Assembly (NCBI GenBank): GCA_041488155.1
Contig: JBGPOS010000056.1
Location: forward strand, 1 to 27,511
Reading direction: 5' to 3'
Source of the DNA: JBGPOS01 sp041488155
GTDB lineage: Bacteria > Chloroflexota > Dehalococcoidia > Tepidiformales > Tepidiformaceae
DNA: 27,511 nucleotides
In this document: in pieces, positions 6,844-12,815 of the stretch
Layout of the letters: each line of letters starts with the position of its first letter
Position numbering within the stretch: position 1 is the stretch's first letter
Notes under the pieces: model-generated
The model's database searches: none
What the model was told of the DNA's origin: nothing
What the model saw: only the letters and a program-made list of their open reading frames with translations
Translations under genes and position numbers: made by a program

Positions 6844-7440
6844 GTGGATGCGCCCATCGACGATCGCCTTGCAGTGACGGCCGCCCGGAAGGGCGACCGG
6901 GAGGCTTTCTGCACGCTCGTAGGCCGGTACCAGGAGGTGGCCTTCCGGGCGGCCTATCTCGTCGTGCGCGATGCGGCAGCCGCTGAGGACATCGCCCAGG
7001 AGGGTTTTGTGCGGGCGTTCCAGAACCTGCGCTCGTTTCGCGAGGACGAGCCGTTCCGGCCGTGGCTGCTGCGCATCGTCACCAACCTGGCGCTGAACGA
7101 CGTGCGAGCCCGTGGCCGCCGGCAGGGACTGCTCGCGCGATTCGCACGAGTCCGCCAGGATCCCGAGCCGACCCCCGATCACCTGGTGCTTGCGGGCGAA
7201 CGTCACGACCTGCTCGCGCGGGCGATCAACGAGCTTCCGAAGGACGACCGGGTGGTCCTGTATCTGCGCTACTTCCTCGACCTCCCGGAACGGGAGATAG
7301 CGACCGCCATCGACAGGCCCGCGGGGACGGTAAAGTCGCGCCTGAGCCGTGCCAGCGGCCGGCTGCGCGAAGTCATCGAGCAGCGCTACCCGGCGCTTCG
7401 TCCAGAGCCGGTGAGCTCGGGGGAGGGCAGACATGTCTGA
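6844..7440 (+). CDS. ECF-family RNA polymerase sigma factor
   Basis: A 198-residue sigma factor with only regions 2 and 4. Region 2 spans roughly residues 15-85 (DREAFCTLVGRYQEVAFRAAYLVVRD, EDIAQEGFVRAFQNLRSF, PWLLRIVTNLALNDVR). Region 4 spans roughly 125-185 (AINELPKDDRVVLYLRYFLDLPEREIATAIDRPAGTVKSRLSRASGRLRE), which reads the -35 box. The GTG start at 6844 has no Shine-Dalgarno but lies about eight bases after the -10 box of an ECF-type promoter, so the mRNA is probably leaderless. The next gene overlaps it by eight bases and encodes a membrane protein suited to be its anti-sigma factor. Autoregulation is inferred from the promoter shared with the cupredoxin gene. The inducing signal is unknown. 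Confidence 0.93.
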   Translation: MDAPIDDRLAVTAARKGDREAFCTLVGRYQEVAFRAAYLVVRDAAAAEDIAQEGFVRAFQNLRSFREDEPFRPWLLRIVTNLALNDVRARGRRQGLLARFARVRQDPEPTPDHLVLAGERHDLLARAINELPKDDRVVLYLRYFLDLPEREIATAIDRPAGTVKSRLSRASGRLREVIEQRYPALRPEPVSSGEGRHV

Positions 7441-8203
7441 CCAGCCTGCCGCTCGCTGGGAAGCGGTGCTCCTGGCCGACGCCGGGTCGGCCTTCAGCTA
7501 TCCCGCGACGCCGGACATCGAGGCAGGGGTCCGGCTCCGGCTGGCGCTCGTGCCAACCGCGCTCCCGGCCTGGCGAGGGCCGATCGTGGCTCGCGCGGCC
7601 GCGGTTGCGCTCGCGCTGGTTGCCGGGCTGGCGCTTGTGGTGGTCCTTTCGCGGGATGTCCGCGACGTGGTGGCGGACTTCCTCGGGCTCGCCGTGGAGG
7701 GAGAGCGGATCGAGATCCTGCCGACCCCTCGGCCGGGCGAAACGCCGACGCCCCTGCCGACACCCCGGACGCTGGAGTCATTCGCCACGCCAACGACGCT
7801 GGAGTCGGCAGCGGCGCGGCTCCGCTTCGCACCGGCGCTCATCCCGGGTATAGAGCAGGCGAAGGCCGTTTACATCGTCGACTATCTCGGCCTCGCGGTG
7901 GTCGTCGTCCAGTACGAGCGTTCTGACCTCTGGGAGACGAACGGGGCGATCTTCGAAAAGGGCGTGTTCGGCAAGGGGGTTCAGGTAATCGAACAGGTGA
8001 CAGTGAACGGCCAGCCGGCCTACTGGATCTCGGGCGGTTCCCACATTGTCCGTGTTATAGGCAGCGACGGTCGCGAGGTGGCGGGGTCGGAGCGGACGGT
8101 TACGCGGAACACGCTGGTCTGGCGCAGCGCGGGCTTCAACTACCGGCTAGAGACGGAGCTTTCCGAGGCGGAGGCGCTTGGCGTGGCAGTCTCGCTGCCC
8201 TGA
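7433..8203 (+). CDS. Putative membrane-bound anti-sigma factor
   Basis: A 256-residue single-pass protein. Residues 1-48 form a short cytosolic segment, 50-72 a transmembrane helix (IVARAAAVALALVAGLALVVVLS), about 95-123 a Pro/Thr-rich spacer, and the remainder an extracytoplasmic domain with alternating strands (AVYIVDYLGLAVVVVQYERSD, VNGQPAYWISGGSHIVRVIG, TLVWRSAGFNYRLETELSEAEALGVAVSL) reminiscent of DUF4367-type sensor domains. It lacks the HxxxCxxC zinc motif of the ZAS anti-sigma class. The assignment rests on the eight-base overlap with the sigma gene and on topology. The spacer contains a 12-base direct repeat (7768-7779 and 7795-7806). It ends 92 bases before the cupredoxin gene. Confidence 0.7.
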   Translation: MSDQPAARWEAVLLADAGSAFSYPATPDIEAGVRLRLALVPTALPAWRGPIVARAAAVALALVAGLALVVVLSRDVRDVVADFLGLAVEGERIEILPTPRPGETPTPLPTPRTLESFATPTTLESAAARLRFAPALIPGIEQAKAVYIVDYLGLAVVVVQYERSDLWETNGAIFEKGVFGKGVQVIEQVTVNGQPAYWISGGSHIVRVIGSDGREVAGSERTVTRNTLVWRSAGFNYRLETELSEAEALGVAVSLP

Positions 8204-8229
8204 CCGGCGGCAGCCGGGTCCGCATCGTC

Positions 8230-8259
8230 GGAACCGATCGGACGTCCCCGGTGTAGAAC
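8230..8259 (+). promoter_or_regulatory. ECF-type promoter of the cupredoxin gene
   Basis: GGAACC (8230-8235), 14 bases, GGTGTAGAAC (8250-8259): both boxes and the spacer length match the promoter at 6808-6837 while the spacer sequence differs, which argues for selection and against recent duplication. The predicted start at about 8263-8266 gives a leader of about 30 bases that includes the GGAGGG ribosome site. Confidence 0.72.
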
Positions 8260-8294
8260 TGGCAGCCGCTTATAGGCGGGCGTTGGAGGGGACG

Positions 8295-8894
8295 ATGTCT
8301 GGTTGGCGTAACTTTCGGCTGGCTGCGGCGATCGCCCTGGCGGCGACTGTGGCCGGAGTGCTGGGCGCGACCGCGCAGCAGGCCTCGGCAGGCGCCGGGT
8401 GCTTCAAAGCGCAGGCGCCGCGGGAGGCCACCCGCGTCGCCGTGGCGATGAAGGGGTTCTGCTTCGCTCCCATAGTGCTTCGCGTCGATCCGGGCCAGTC
8501 CGTTACCTGGACAAACGGGGACACCCTGGGGCACCAGGTGGTCGGCGCCGGCTCGGAGTGGGGCCCTGTGGGAGAGGTTCTTGAGGGACGAACCTTCACC
8601 TACCGATTCGAAAAGCCCGGGATTTACCCGTACTCGTGCCTGCTGCACTGGGGGATGACCGGGGTCGTGGTTGTGGGCGACGTTGGAGTTGCCGCCCAAG
8701 GAGACAGCCCCGCGGCCAAGGCAGCGGTCGTCGCGCCGGCCCAACCCCCCGGCGGCGCCGCCGTCGCCATCGCGATCGACAAGCCGGCGGACGAGGGCGC
8801 GAACACAGTGCTCTACGCCGGGCTCGGCGCCGGGGCCGGGCTCCTAGCGGCCGGCTTGCCGCTCGGCTGGCTGGCCCTGAGGCGACGCCGCTGA
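8295..8894 (+). CDS. Membrane-anchored cupredoxin (type 1 copper protein)
   Basis: A 199-residue exported protein. It has an N-terminal signal sequence (RLAAAIALAATVAGVLGATAQQASA), a plastocyanin-like domain of about residues 40-130, an Ala/Pro linker and a C-terminal transmembrane helix followed by RRRR, so it is held on the outer face of the membrane. Type 1 copper ligands are visible: the His in DTLGHQVV and the Cys, His and Met of YSCLLHWGM (C-x2-H-x2-M). The protein probably carries electrons or buffers copper outside the membrane; the redox partner is unknown. The ATG at 8295 has GGAGGG at 8285-8290. The ECF-type promoter upstream matches that of the sigma gene, suggesting it is a regulon member. 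Confidence 0.88.
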   Translation: MSGWRNFRLAAAIALAATVAGVLGATAQQASAGAGCFKAQAPREATRVAVAMKGFCFAPIVLRVDPGQSVTWTNGDTLGHQVVGAGSEWGPVGEVLEGRTFTYRFEKPGIYPYSCLLHWGMTGVVVVGDVGVAAQGDSPAAKAAVVAPAQPPGGAAVAIAIDKPADEGANTVLYAGLGAGAGLLAAGLPLGWLALRRRR

Positions 8895-8913
8895 GGCGGA
8901 CGGGGGCAGGCGG

Positions 8914-8944
8914 CTGTCCCCAGTCCCCTATCCCCTGTTCCCTC
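8914..8944 (+). repeat. C-rich degenerate heptad tract
   Basis: A run of CCCC-RTC/CCCCTGT-like words between the cupredoxin gene and lysC. Related words occur, in reverse orientation, at 20288-20318 and 24008-24037. Confidence 0.5.
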
Positions 8945-8964
8945 GATACGGCATCCTCTGATCG

Positions 8965-10182
8965 ATGCTGGTGGTACAGAAATACGGGGGCACGTCGGTC
9001 GCTGATGCCGAGCGCATCCGGCACGTTGCCGGGCGTGTGCTGCAACGGGTGCGGGCCGGCGACCAGGTAGTGGTTGTCGTGTCGGCGATGGGTAATACAA
9101 CCGACGAACTGATAGACCTCGCTCTTTCTGTAGCGCCGGAGCCCGACCCGCGGGAGCTCGACATGCTGCTCTCGACGGGCGAGCAGATGTCGGTGGCGTT
9201 GGTCGCGATGGCGTTGCGGGCGCTGGGGCAAGAGGCGGTTGGCCTGACGGGCCACCAGGCGGGCATCTTCACGCGTCCAGACTACGGCTCGGGACGAATC
9301 GCGCGGGTCGAAGCCGAGCGAGTGCGGGCCGAACTCTCGGCGGGCCGGGTGCCGATCGTGGCGGGCTTCCAGGCGACGACCGAGGACTTCGAAATCGTGA
9401 CCCTTGGGCGCAACGCCAGCGACACGACCGCGGTAGCGCTGGCGGTGGCGCTCTCGGCCGACCGCTGCGAAAGCTACAAGGACGTTGAAGGTGTCTACAC
9501 AGCCGACCCGCGGCTGGTACCCGGCGCACGCAAGCTCAAGGACATCGGTTACGAAGAGATGCTCGAGCTTGCGACGCAGGGATCGAAGGTGATCCACAAC
9601 CGGGCCGTGGAACTGGCCTCGGTCTACAATCTGCCCATCCTCGTCACTTCGAGCATGGTCGACGCGCCGGGCACTCTCATCCACGGAGAATCGGAATTGG
9701 AAGAACGGAACCGGGTACGTGGCATTGCGCACGACATCGACGTGGCCAAGATCACAGTGCGCCATGTGCCGGACGAGCCGGGCATCGCAGCGCGGATCTT
9801 CGAACCCCTGGCGGCGGGCGGCATCAGCGTCGACACCATCGTCCAGAATGCGAGCGAAGGCGACATGACCGACCTCACCTTCACGCTTTCGCGGAAGGAT
9901 CTGCGGCGGGCGGAGGCGCTCATGCCGGCGATCTGCAAGTCGGTTGGGGCGCCGGGATATGCCGCCGCCGAGGACCTGGGGAAGGTGAGCATCGTTGGGG
10001 TAGGCATCCAGACGGCTCCGGGGTACGCGGCGAGGATGTTTCGAGCGCTGTTCGACGCCGGCATCAACATCGAGCTCATTTCGACGAGCGAAATCCGCCT
10101 GACGTGCCTGATCGCGGCGGAACGTGTGCCTGATGCCGTCCGGGCCTTGCACGCGGCGTTCGAGCTCGAAAAGGCCGAGTAG
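8965..10182 (+). CDS. lysC: Aspartate kinase
   Basis: A 405-residue aspartokinase that phosphorylates L-aspartate, the first step to lysine, threonine, methionine and diaminopimelate. The N-terminal kinase signature VQKYGGTSV is intact. Substrate and ATP motifs follow (VVSAMGNTTDELIDLA, STGEQMSVALVAMAL, DVEGVYTADPR). Two C-terminal ACT domains (about 265-400; ITVRHVPDEPGIAARIFEPLAAGGISVDTI and VSIVGVGIQTAPGYAARMFRALFDAGINIELISTSE) indicate feedback control, as in monofunctional lysine/threonine-sensitive enzymes. Two positions are unusual: the common GRGGSDTTA reads GRNASDTTA, and YTDVDGVY reads YKDVEGVY. The ATG at 8965 has no clear Shine-Dalgarno. No other gene of the pathway is adjacent. 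Confidence 0.95.
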   Translation: MLVVQKYGGTSVADAERIRHVAGRVLQRVRAGDQVVVVVSAMGNTTDELIDLALSVAPEPDPRELDMLLSTGEQMSVALVAMALRALGQEAVGLTGHQAGIFTRPDYGSGRIARVEAERVRAELSAGRVPIVAGFQATTEDFEIVTLGRNASDTTAVALAVALSADRCESYKDVEGVYTADPRLVPGARKLKDIGYEEMLELATQGSKVIHNRAVELASVYNLPILVTSSMVDAPGTLIHGESELEERNRVRGIAHDIDVAKITVRHVPDEPGIAARIFEPLAAGGISVDTIVQNASEGDMTDLTFTLSRKDLRRAEALMPAICKSVGAPGYAAAEDLGKVSIVGVGIQTAPGYAARMFRALFDAGINIELISTSEIRLTCLIAAERVPDAVRALHAAFELEKAE

Positions 10183-10235
10183 CGGGGCCCGGGTCGAGCG
10201 AAAGTGGGGGCACGGTTCTTCACCGAACGAACCTC

Positions 10236-10263
10236 TTGACACGCTTGCGGCCGGGTGTAGGTT
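10236..10263 (+). promoter_or_regulatory. Sigma70-like promoter after lysC
   Basis: A perfect TTGACA (10236-10241) is followed after 16 bases by TAGGTT (10258-10263), with TG just before the -10 box. Predicted transcription start is near 10270. It is the best housekeeping-type promoter I see in the window and drives the structured segment up to the terminator at 10601-10629. Confidence 0.65.
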
Positions 10264-10344
10264 GGAGCGTGAGAACAGCGGCGGGTTCTGTGCCCAGTTC
10301 TCCCCGGGCAAGGCCCAGTTTCGCCGGACGGGAGGTAGGGAAGA

Positions 10345-10407
10345 ATGCGCAGCAAGCTTCACGCCTTCTACGGAGTCTGGATCGTGCAGACTTCGGGTCC
10401 GCGCTGA
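10345..10407 (+). CDS. Putative 20-residue leader peptide
   Basis: The frame starts at ATG 10345 and ends with TGA at 10405-10407. A strong GGAGG (10331-10335) lies nine bases upstream. The peptide begins MRSKLHAFYGVWIVQ and has no run of one amino acid, so it does not resemble a classical amino-acid-biosynthesis leader. The TGA sits exactly in the five-base loop of a perfect seven-base-pair hairpin (10396-10414), so a ribosome finishing the peptide would keep that hairpin open. This geometry is typical of translation-coupled attenuation. Translation has to be shown. Confidence 0.45.
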   Translation: MRSKLHAFYGVWIVQTSGPR

Positions 10408-10600
10408 GCGGACCATTCGCAGGAACCACCCGGCGCCAGAATCCTTCGAGCGTTGCTCGCCCGGACGCATAGAAGCCCAGCGCGAAGCTGGCGCGGCCCG
10501 GATTGCTCCTTTCAGGAGCGGCAAGGGTTCAGAGGATGGCCGAGGTGGGCTCGCCGACGCGCCACCGCCCGGTGGTCGTTGGCCGGAGCAGGATCAGGTG

Positions 10601-10629
10601 ACAGGCCCCGGAAACACCGGGGCCTGTTT
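10601..10629 (+). terminator. Strong intrinsic terminator
   Basis: ACAGGCCCCGG-AAACA-CCGGGGCCTGT gives an 11-base-pair GC-rich stem with a five-base loop. The closing T together with the next bases gives a short TTT. It ends the structured segment 147 bases before the BCAM0308-family gene. Confidence 0.8.
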
Positions 10630-10742
10630 GCGTACCTGAGAGCGATGACCGGAGGGCACGGGCGGGCGGCCCGCCATTCGTAGACCTTCGACCGCGGCCC
10701 GTTCGCGCCGGGCCCCTCACGATCGGATCCACCCACAGGCGG

Positions 10743-10770
10743 GCGCGCCGGCGACCCGGCGCGCAGGAGG
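10743..10770 (+). promoter_or_regulatory. GC hairpin abutting the ribosome-binding site
   Basis: GCGCGCCGG (10743-10751), loop CGAC, CCGGCGCGC (10756-10764) form a perfect nine-pair hairpin. Its last base directly touches the Shine-Dalgarno AGGAGG (10765-10770) of the following gene. It may keep the ribosome site exposed or act as a control element. Confidence 0.55.
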
Positions 10771-10775
10771 AAACC

Positions 10776-11294
10776 ATGACGGCCAGCGGCGGCCAACCGG
10801 CTGAGTCACGTAACCCCGAAGTTTGGAAGCCCCGGCGGGACAACATCGTTGCCGAGACTGGCCACGACGCCTACCGCGAGCGTGGCCACATCGCTGACCC
10901 GGCCGTCTGTCCCGAGTGTCGCGCGGTCTACCTCAAGGGACGCTGGCACTGGGCGCCGGCGCCGAGGGGTGCCGCGGAGCACACGTGCCCCGCCTGCCGG
11001 CGCATCGCGGACGCCTACCCGGCCGGCTTCCTCAGCATCGGTGGCCCGTACTTCGCCGCCCATCGCACTGAGTTGCTAAACCTCGTGCGTAACCAGGAGA
11101 CGGCCGAAAAGGACGAGCACCCCCTGAATCGCATCATGACGCTGGAGGAGGGCAGCGACGGGCTCGAAATCACGACCACTGACGTGCACCTCCCGCGCCG
11201 CATCGGCGAAGCCCTCCACGACGCCCACGCGGGCACCATCGAGGTGGAGTACGCCGAGGACGACACGGTCGCGCGCGTGCGCTGGCGGAGGTAG
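10776..11294 (+). CDS. BCAM0308-family zinc-ribbon protein
   Basis: A 172-residue soluble protein of the BCAM0308 family, whose function is not established. Two CxxC knuckles, CPECRAVYLKGRW (near residue 45) and CPACRRIADAYPAG (near 73), probably bind one zinc ion. The conserved PAGFLSIGGPYFAAHRTELLNLVRNQE and the C-terminal ITTTDVHLPRRIGEALHDAHAG block are typical of the family. The ATG at 10776 is preceded by AGGAGG and by a nine-pair hairpin. Its TAG is six bases before the start of the HPF-like gene, so the two form an operon, suggesting a role around the ribosome or in stress. The long structured stretch upstream may regulate both. Confidence 0.82.
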   Translation: MTASGGQPAESRNPEVWKPRRDNIVAETGHDAYRERGHIADPAVCPECRAVYLKGRWHWAPAPRGAAEHTCPACRRIADAYPAGFLSIGGPYFAAHRTELLNLVRNQETAEKDEHPLNRIMTLEEGSDGLEITTTDVHLPRRIGEALHDAHAGTIEVEYAEDDTVARVRWRR

Positions 11295-11299
11295 TGGCA

Positions 11300-11833
11300 A
11301 TGCTCGAACTCCAGATCAAGCTCAATGAGGTGGCCGACTCCCCGGACGTCGAAAGCTACATCCGCGAACGGGCCGCGCACCTCGATGACTTCTACGAGAG
11401 CATCCTTACCTGCAGGGTGATCCTCGAAGCCCCGGTCGGGCATCATCGCAAGGGTGGACCGTTCGAGGTGAAGGTCGACCTCGACGTCCCCGGAGCAGTC
11501 ATCACAGTCAACCGCCAGAGCGCCGACGATCTGCACGTCGCCATCCGCAACGCGTTCGACGCTGCCGGACGCCAGCTCGAAGACTACGCCCGGCGGCAGC
11601 GCGAGGAATGGGTCGAACCGGAGAAGCCTCCCCGCGGCCGCGTCGTGCGCCTTTTCCCCGAAGAGGGGTTCGGCTTCCTGGCTACCGAAGATGACCGCGA
11701 GGTGTACTTCCATCGCAACAGCGTCCTCGATGGCGGCTTCGACGAGTTGAAGACCGGGGACGAGGTCCGCTTCGCGGAAGAGGAAGGCGACAAGGGCCCC
11801 CAGGCCAGCTCGGTGATCCCGGCCGGGCGGTAG
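11300..11833 (+). CDS. HPF/RaiA-like ribosome hibernation domain fused to a cold-shock domain
   Basis: A 177-residue two-domain protein. Residues 1-100 form an HPF/RaiA (sigma-54 modulation) domain: LELQIKLNEVADSPDVESYIRERAAHLDDFY, then CRVILEAPVGHHRKGGPFEVKVDLDVPGAVITVNRQ and the helix DDLHVAIRNAFDAAGRQLEDYARR. Such domains sit in the 30S decoding site and inactivate ribosomes. Residues of about 110-177 are a cold-shock domain with RNP1-like EGFGFLAT and RNP2-like REVYFHRNSV, an RNA-binding OB fold that replaces the dimerisation domain of long HPF. ATG at 11300 is preferred over GTG at 11294 because GGAGG (11287-11291) is eight bases before it. The gene follows a BCAM0308-family gene in the same operon. 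Confidence 0.88.
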   Translation: MLELQIKLNEVADSPDVESYIRERAAHLDDFYESILTCRVILEAPVGHHRKGGPFEVKVDLDVPGAVITVNRQSADDLHVAIRNAFDAAGRQLEDYARRQREEWVEPEKPPRGRVVRLFPEEGFGFLATEDDREVYFHRNSVLDGGFDELKTGDEVRFAEEEGDKGPQASSVIPAGR

Positions 11834-11850
11834 TGGTGGGGCGGGAAGCG

Positions 11851-12699
11851 CTAAGCGCGGCCGGTGCTGGCCGCCACTGCCGGGGTTGCCGACGGCTGGA
11901 CGACGTAGCGATTGAGGAAGAGGGCCATGATCTCGGCGCTCTGGCGGCCGAAGGCGGGCTGGGCGTCGAAGGCATGCGGCATCCCGGCGTACATGTGCAG
12001 TTCGACCGGCACGCCGGCGGCGGCGAGGTCGCGGTAGACCTTGAGGCTGTCCTCGGCAGGGACGAGTTCGTCGGCGTTGCCGTGGATCAGGAGGGTGGGC
12101 GGGAAGGTCGCCTTGAGGTACGAGACAGGGCTGGCCGCTCGCACTGCTTCGGTCGTTGCGCCCTTGCCCATGAGCATCGAGACCGCTTCGCTGAGCTCGG
12201 CGGCGTTTCGTCCGAGATTCGCCGGGCCGTAGAAGGAGATGACGGCGGCGACGCTTGTGTCGACCCCGGGGTTGCCGCCGTTGCCTTCGAATTCGGGCAC
12301 GTTCGCGGTGCCACCGACCATGAGGGAGAGATGGCCGCCGGCGGAGTTACCTGAAACGGCGATTTTCGCGGGGTCGATGCGGAGGCGTGAGGCGTTGGCC
12401 TTCATCCAGCGGAGCGCGGCCTTTACATCGTGGATTTGCGCTGGCCAGACGGCTTCGCCGGAGAGCCGGTATTCACAGGCGACGCAGACGTAGCCGATGC
12501 GGCCGAGGAGGATGCCGTAGCCGCGAAGCTGTTCGCGATCGCCCTGCCGCCAACCGCCGCCGTGGACGAGCAGGACCGCCGGGGCCAGCGCCGGCCTGTT
12601 CGGCGGGGTGTAGATATCGGCGTGGATGTCCCGGGCGCCACCTTTGCCAATGACGACATCCTTTTCGATGGTGACCCGGCCGGATTCGGCGCTCGTCAT
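11851..12699 (-). CDS. Alpha/beta hydrolase, HSL/BD-FAE-type esterase
   Basis: A 282-residue carboxylesterase of the alpha/beta-hydrolase fold. The oxyanion-hole motif HGGGW and nucleophile elbow GNSAGGH (Ser) are characteristic of hormone-sensitive-lipase-type or BD-FAE-like esterases. The acid and base are likely the Asp in HGNADELVP and the His in AGMPHAFDA. No signal peptide is evident, so it probably acts in the cytosol on small acyl esters. The start is ATG at 12699 with AAGGGG about seven bases upstream. It is convergent with the HPF-like gene 18 bases away, and lies 116 bases downstream of the MFS gene on the same strand. Confidence 0.87.
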   Translation of the reverse strand: MTSAESGRVTIEKDVVIGKGGARDIHADIYTPPNRPALAPAVLLVHGGGWRQGDREQLRGYGILLGRIGYVCVACEYRLSGEAVWPAQIHDVKAALRWMKANASRLRIDPAKIAVSGNSAGGHLSLMVGGTANVPEFEGNGGNPGVDTSVAAVISFYGPANLGRNAAELSEAVSMLMGKGATTEAVRAASPVSYLKATFPPTLLIHGNADELVPAEDSLKVYRDLAAAGVPVELHMYAGMPHAFDAQPAFGRQSAEIMALFLNRYVVQPSATPAVAASTGRA

Positions 12700-12815
12700 G
12701 CGTTCGCCCCTTGTTGGAGAATTGCGCCGAAGCTACACCCGACGCGCACGGGCGACAAGCGGACGAAGCTGGTCACGACGCTGGAGAAGGAACCTCGGGA
12801 GCGGGCACGGTCCCA

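Larger units (their letters stand above)
10270..10629 (+). ncRNA. Candidate structured leader or small RNA
   Basis: About 360 bases between a good promoter and a strong terminator, with no sizeable protein reading frame. Perfect short hairpins follow one another: 10396-10402 with 10408-10414 (seven pairs), 10447-10459 (CGAGC-GTT-GCTCG), 10477-10491 (CCAGC-GCGAA-GCTGG), 10505-10519 (GCTCCT-TTC-AGGAGC), 10562-10575 (CCACC-GCCC-GGTGG) and the terminator. Near the 5' end AGAAC (10272-10276) can pair with GTTCT at 10285-10289 or at 10297-10301, two mutually exclusive choices. A 20-codon leader frame lies inside. It could be an attenuator for the downstream BCAM0308/HPF genes or a stand-alone RNA. 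The signature motifs of RNase P RNA, tmRNA, SRP RNA or T-box leaders are not visible. Confidence 0.45.

Noticed and set aside
10270..10629. RNase P RNA, tmRNA, SRP RNA or T-box leader
   Set aside because: Length and position are suggestive, but GAGGAAAGTC/ACAGAA (RNase P), a tRNA-like TPsiC arm with tag ORF (tmRNA), the GGAAGGAAGCA loop (SRP) and TGGNACCGCG (T-box) are all missing.
11855..11876. GCGGCC/GGCCGC hairpin as a bidirectional terminator between the HPF-like gene and the esterase
   Set aside because: It lies inside the esterase coding end and has no T-run on either side.
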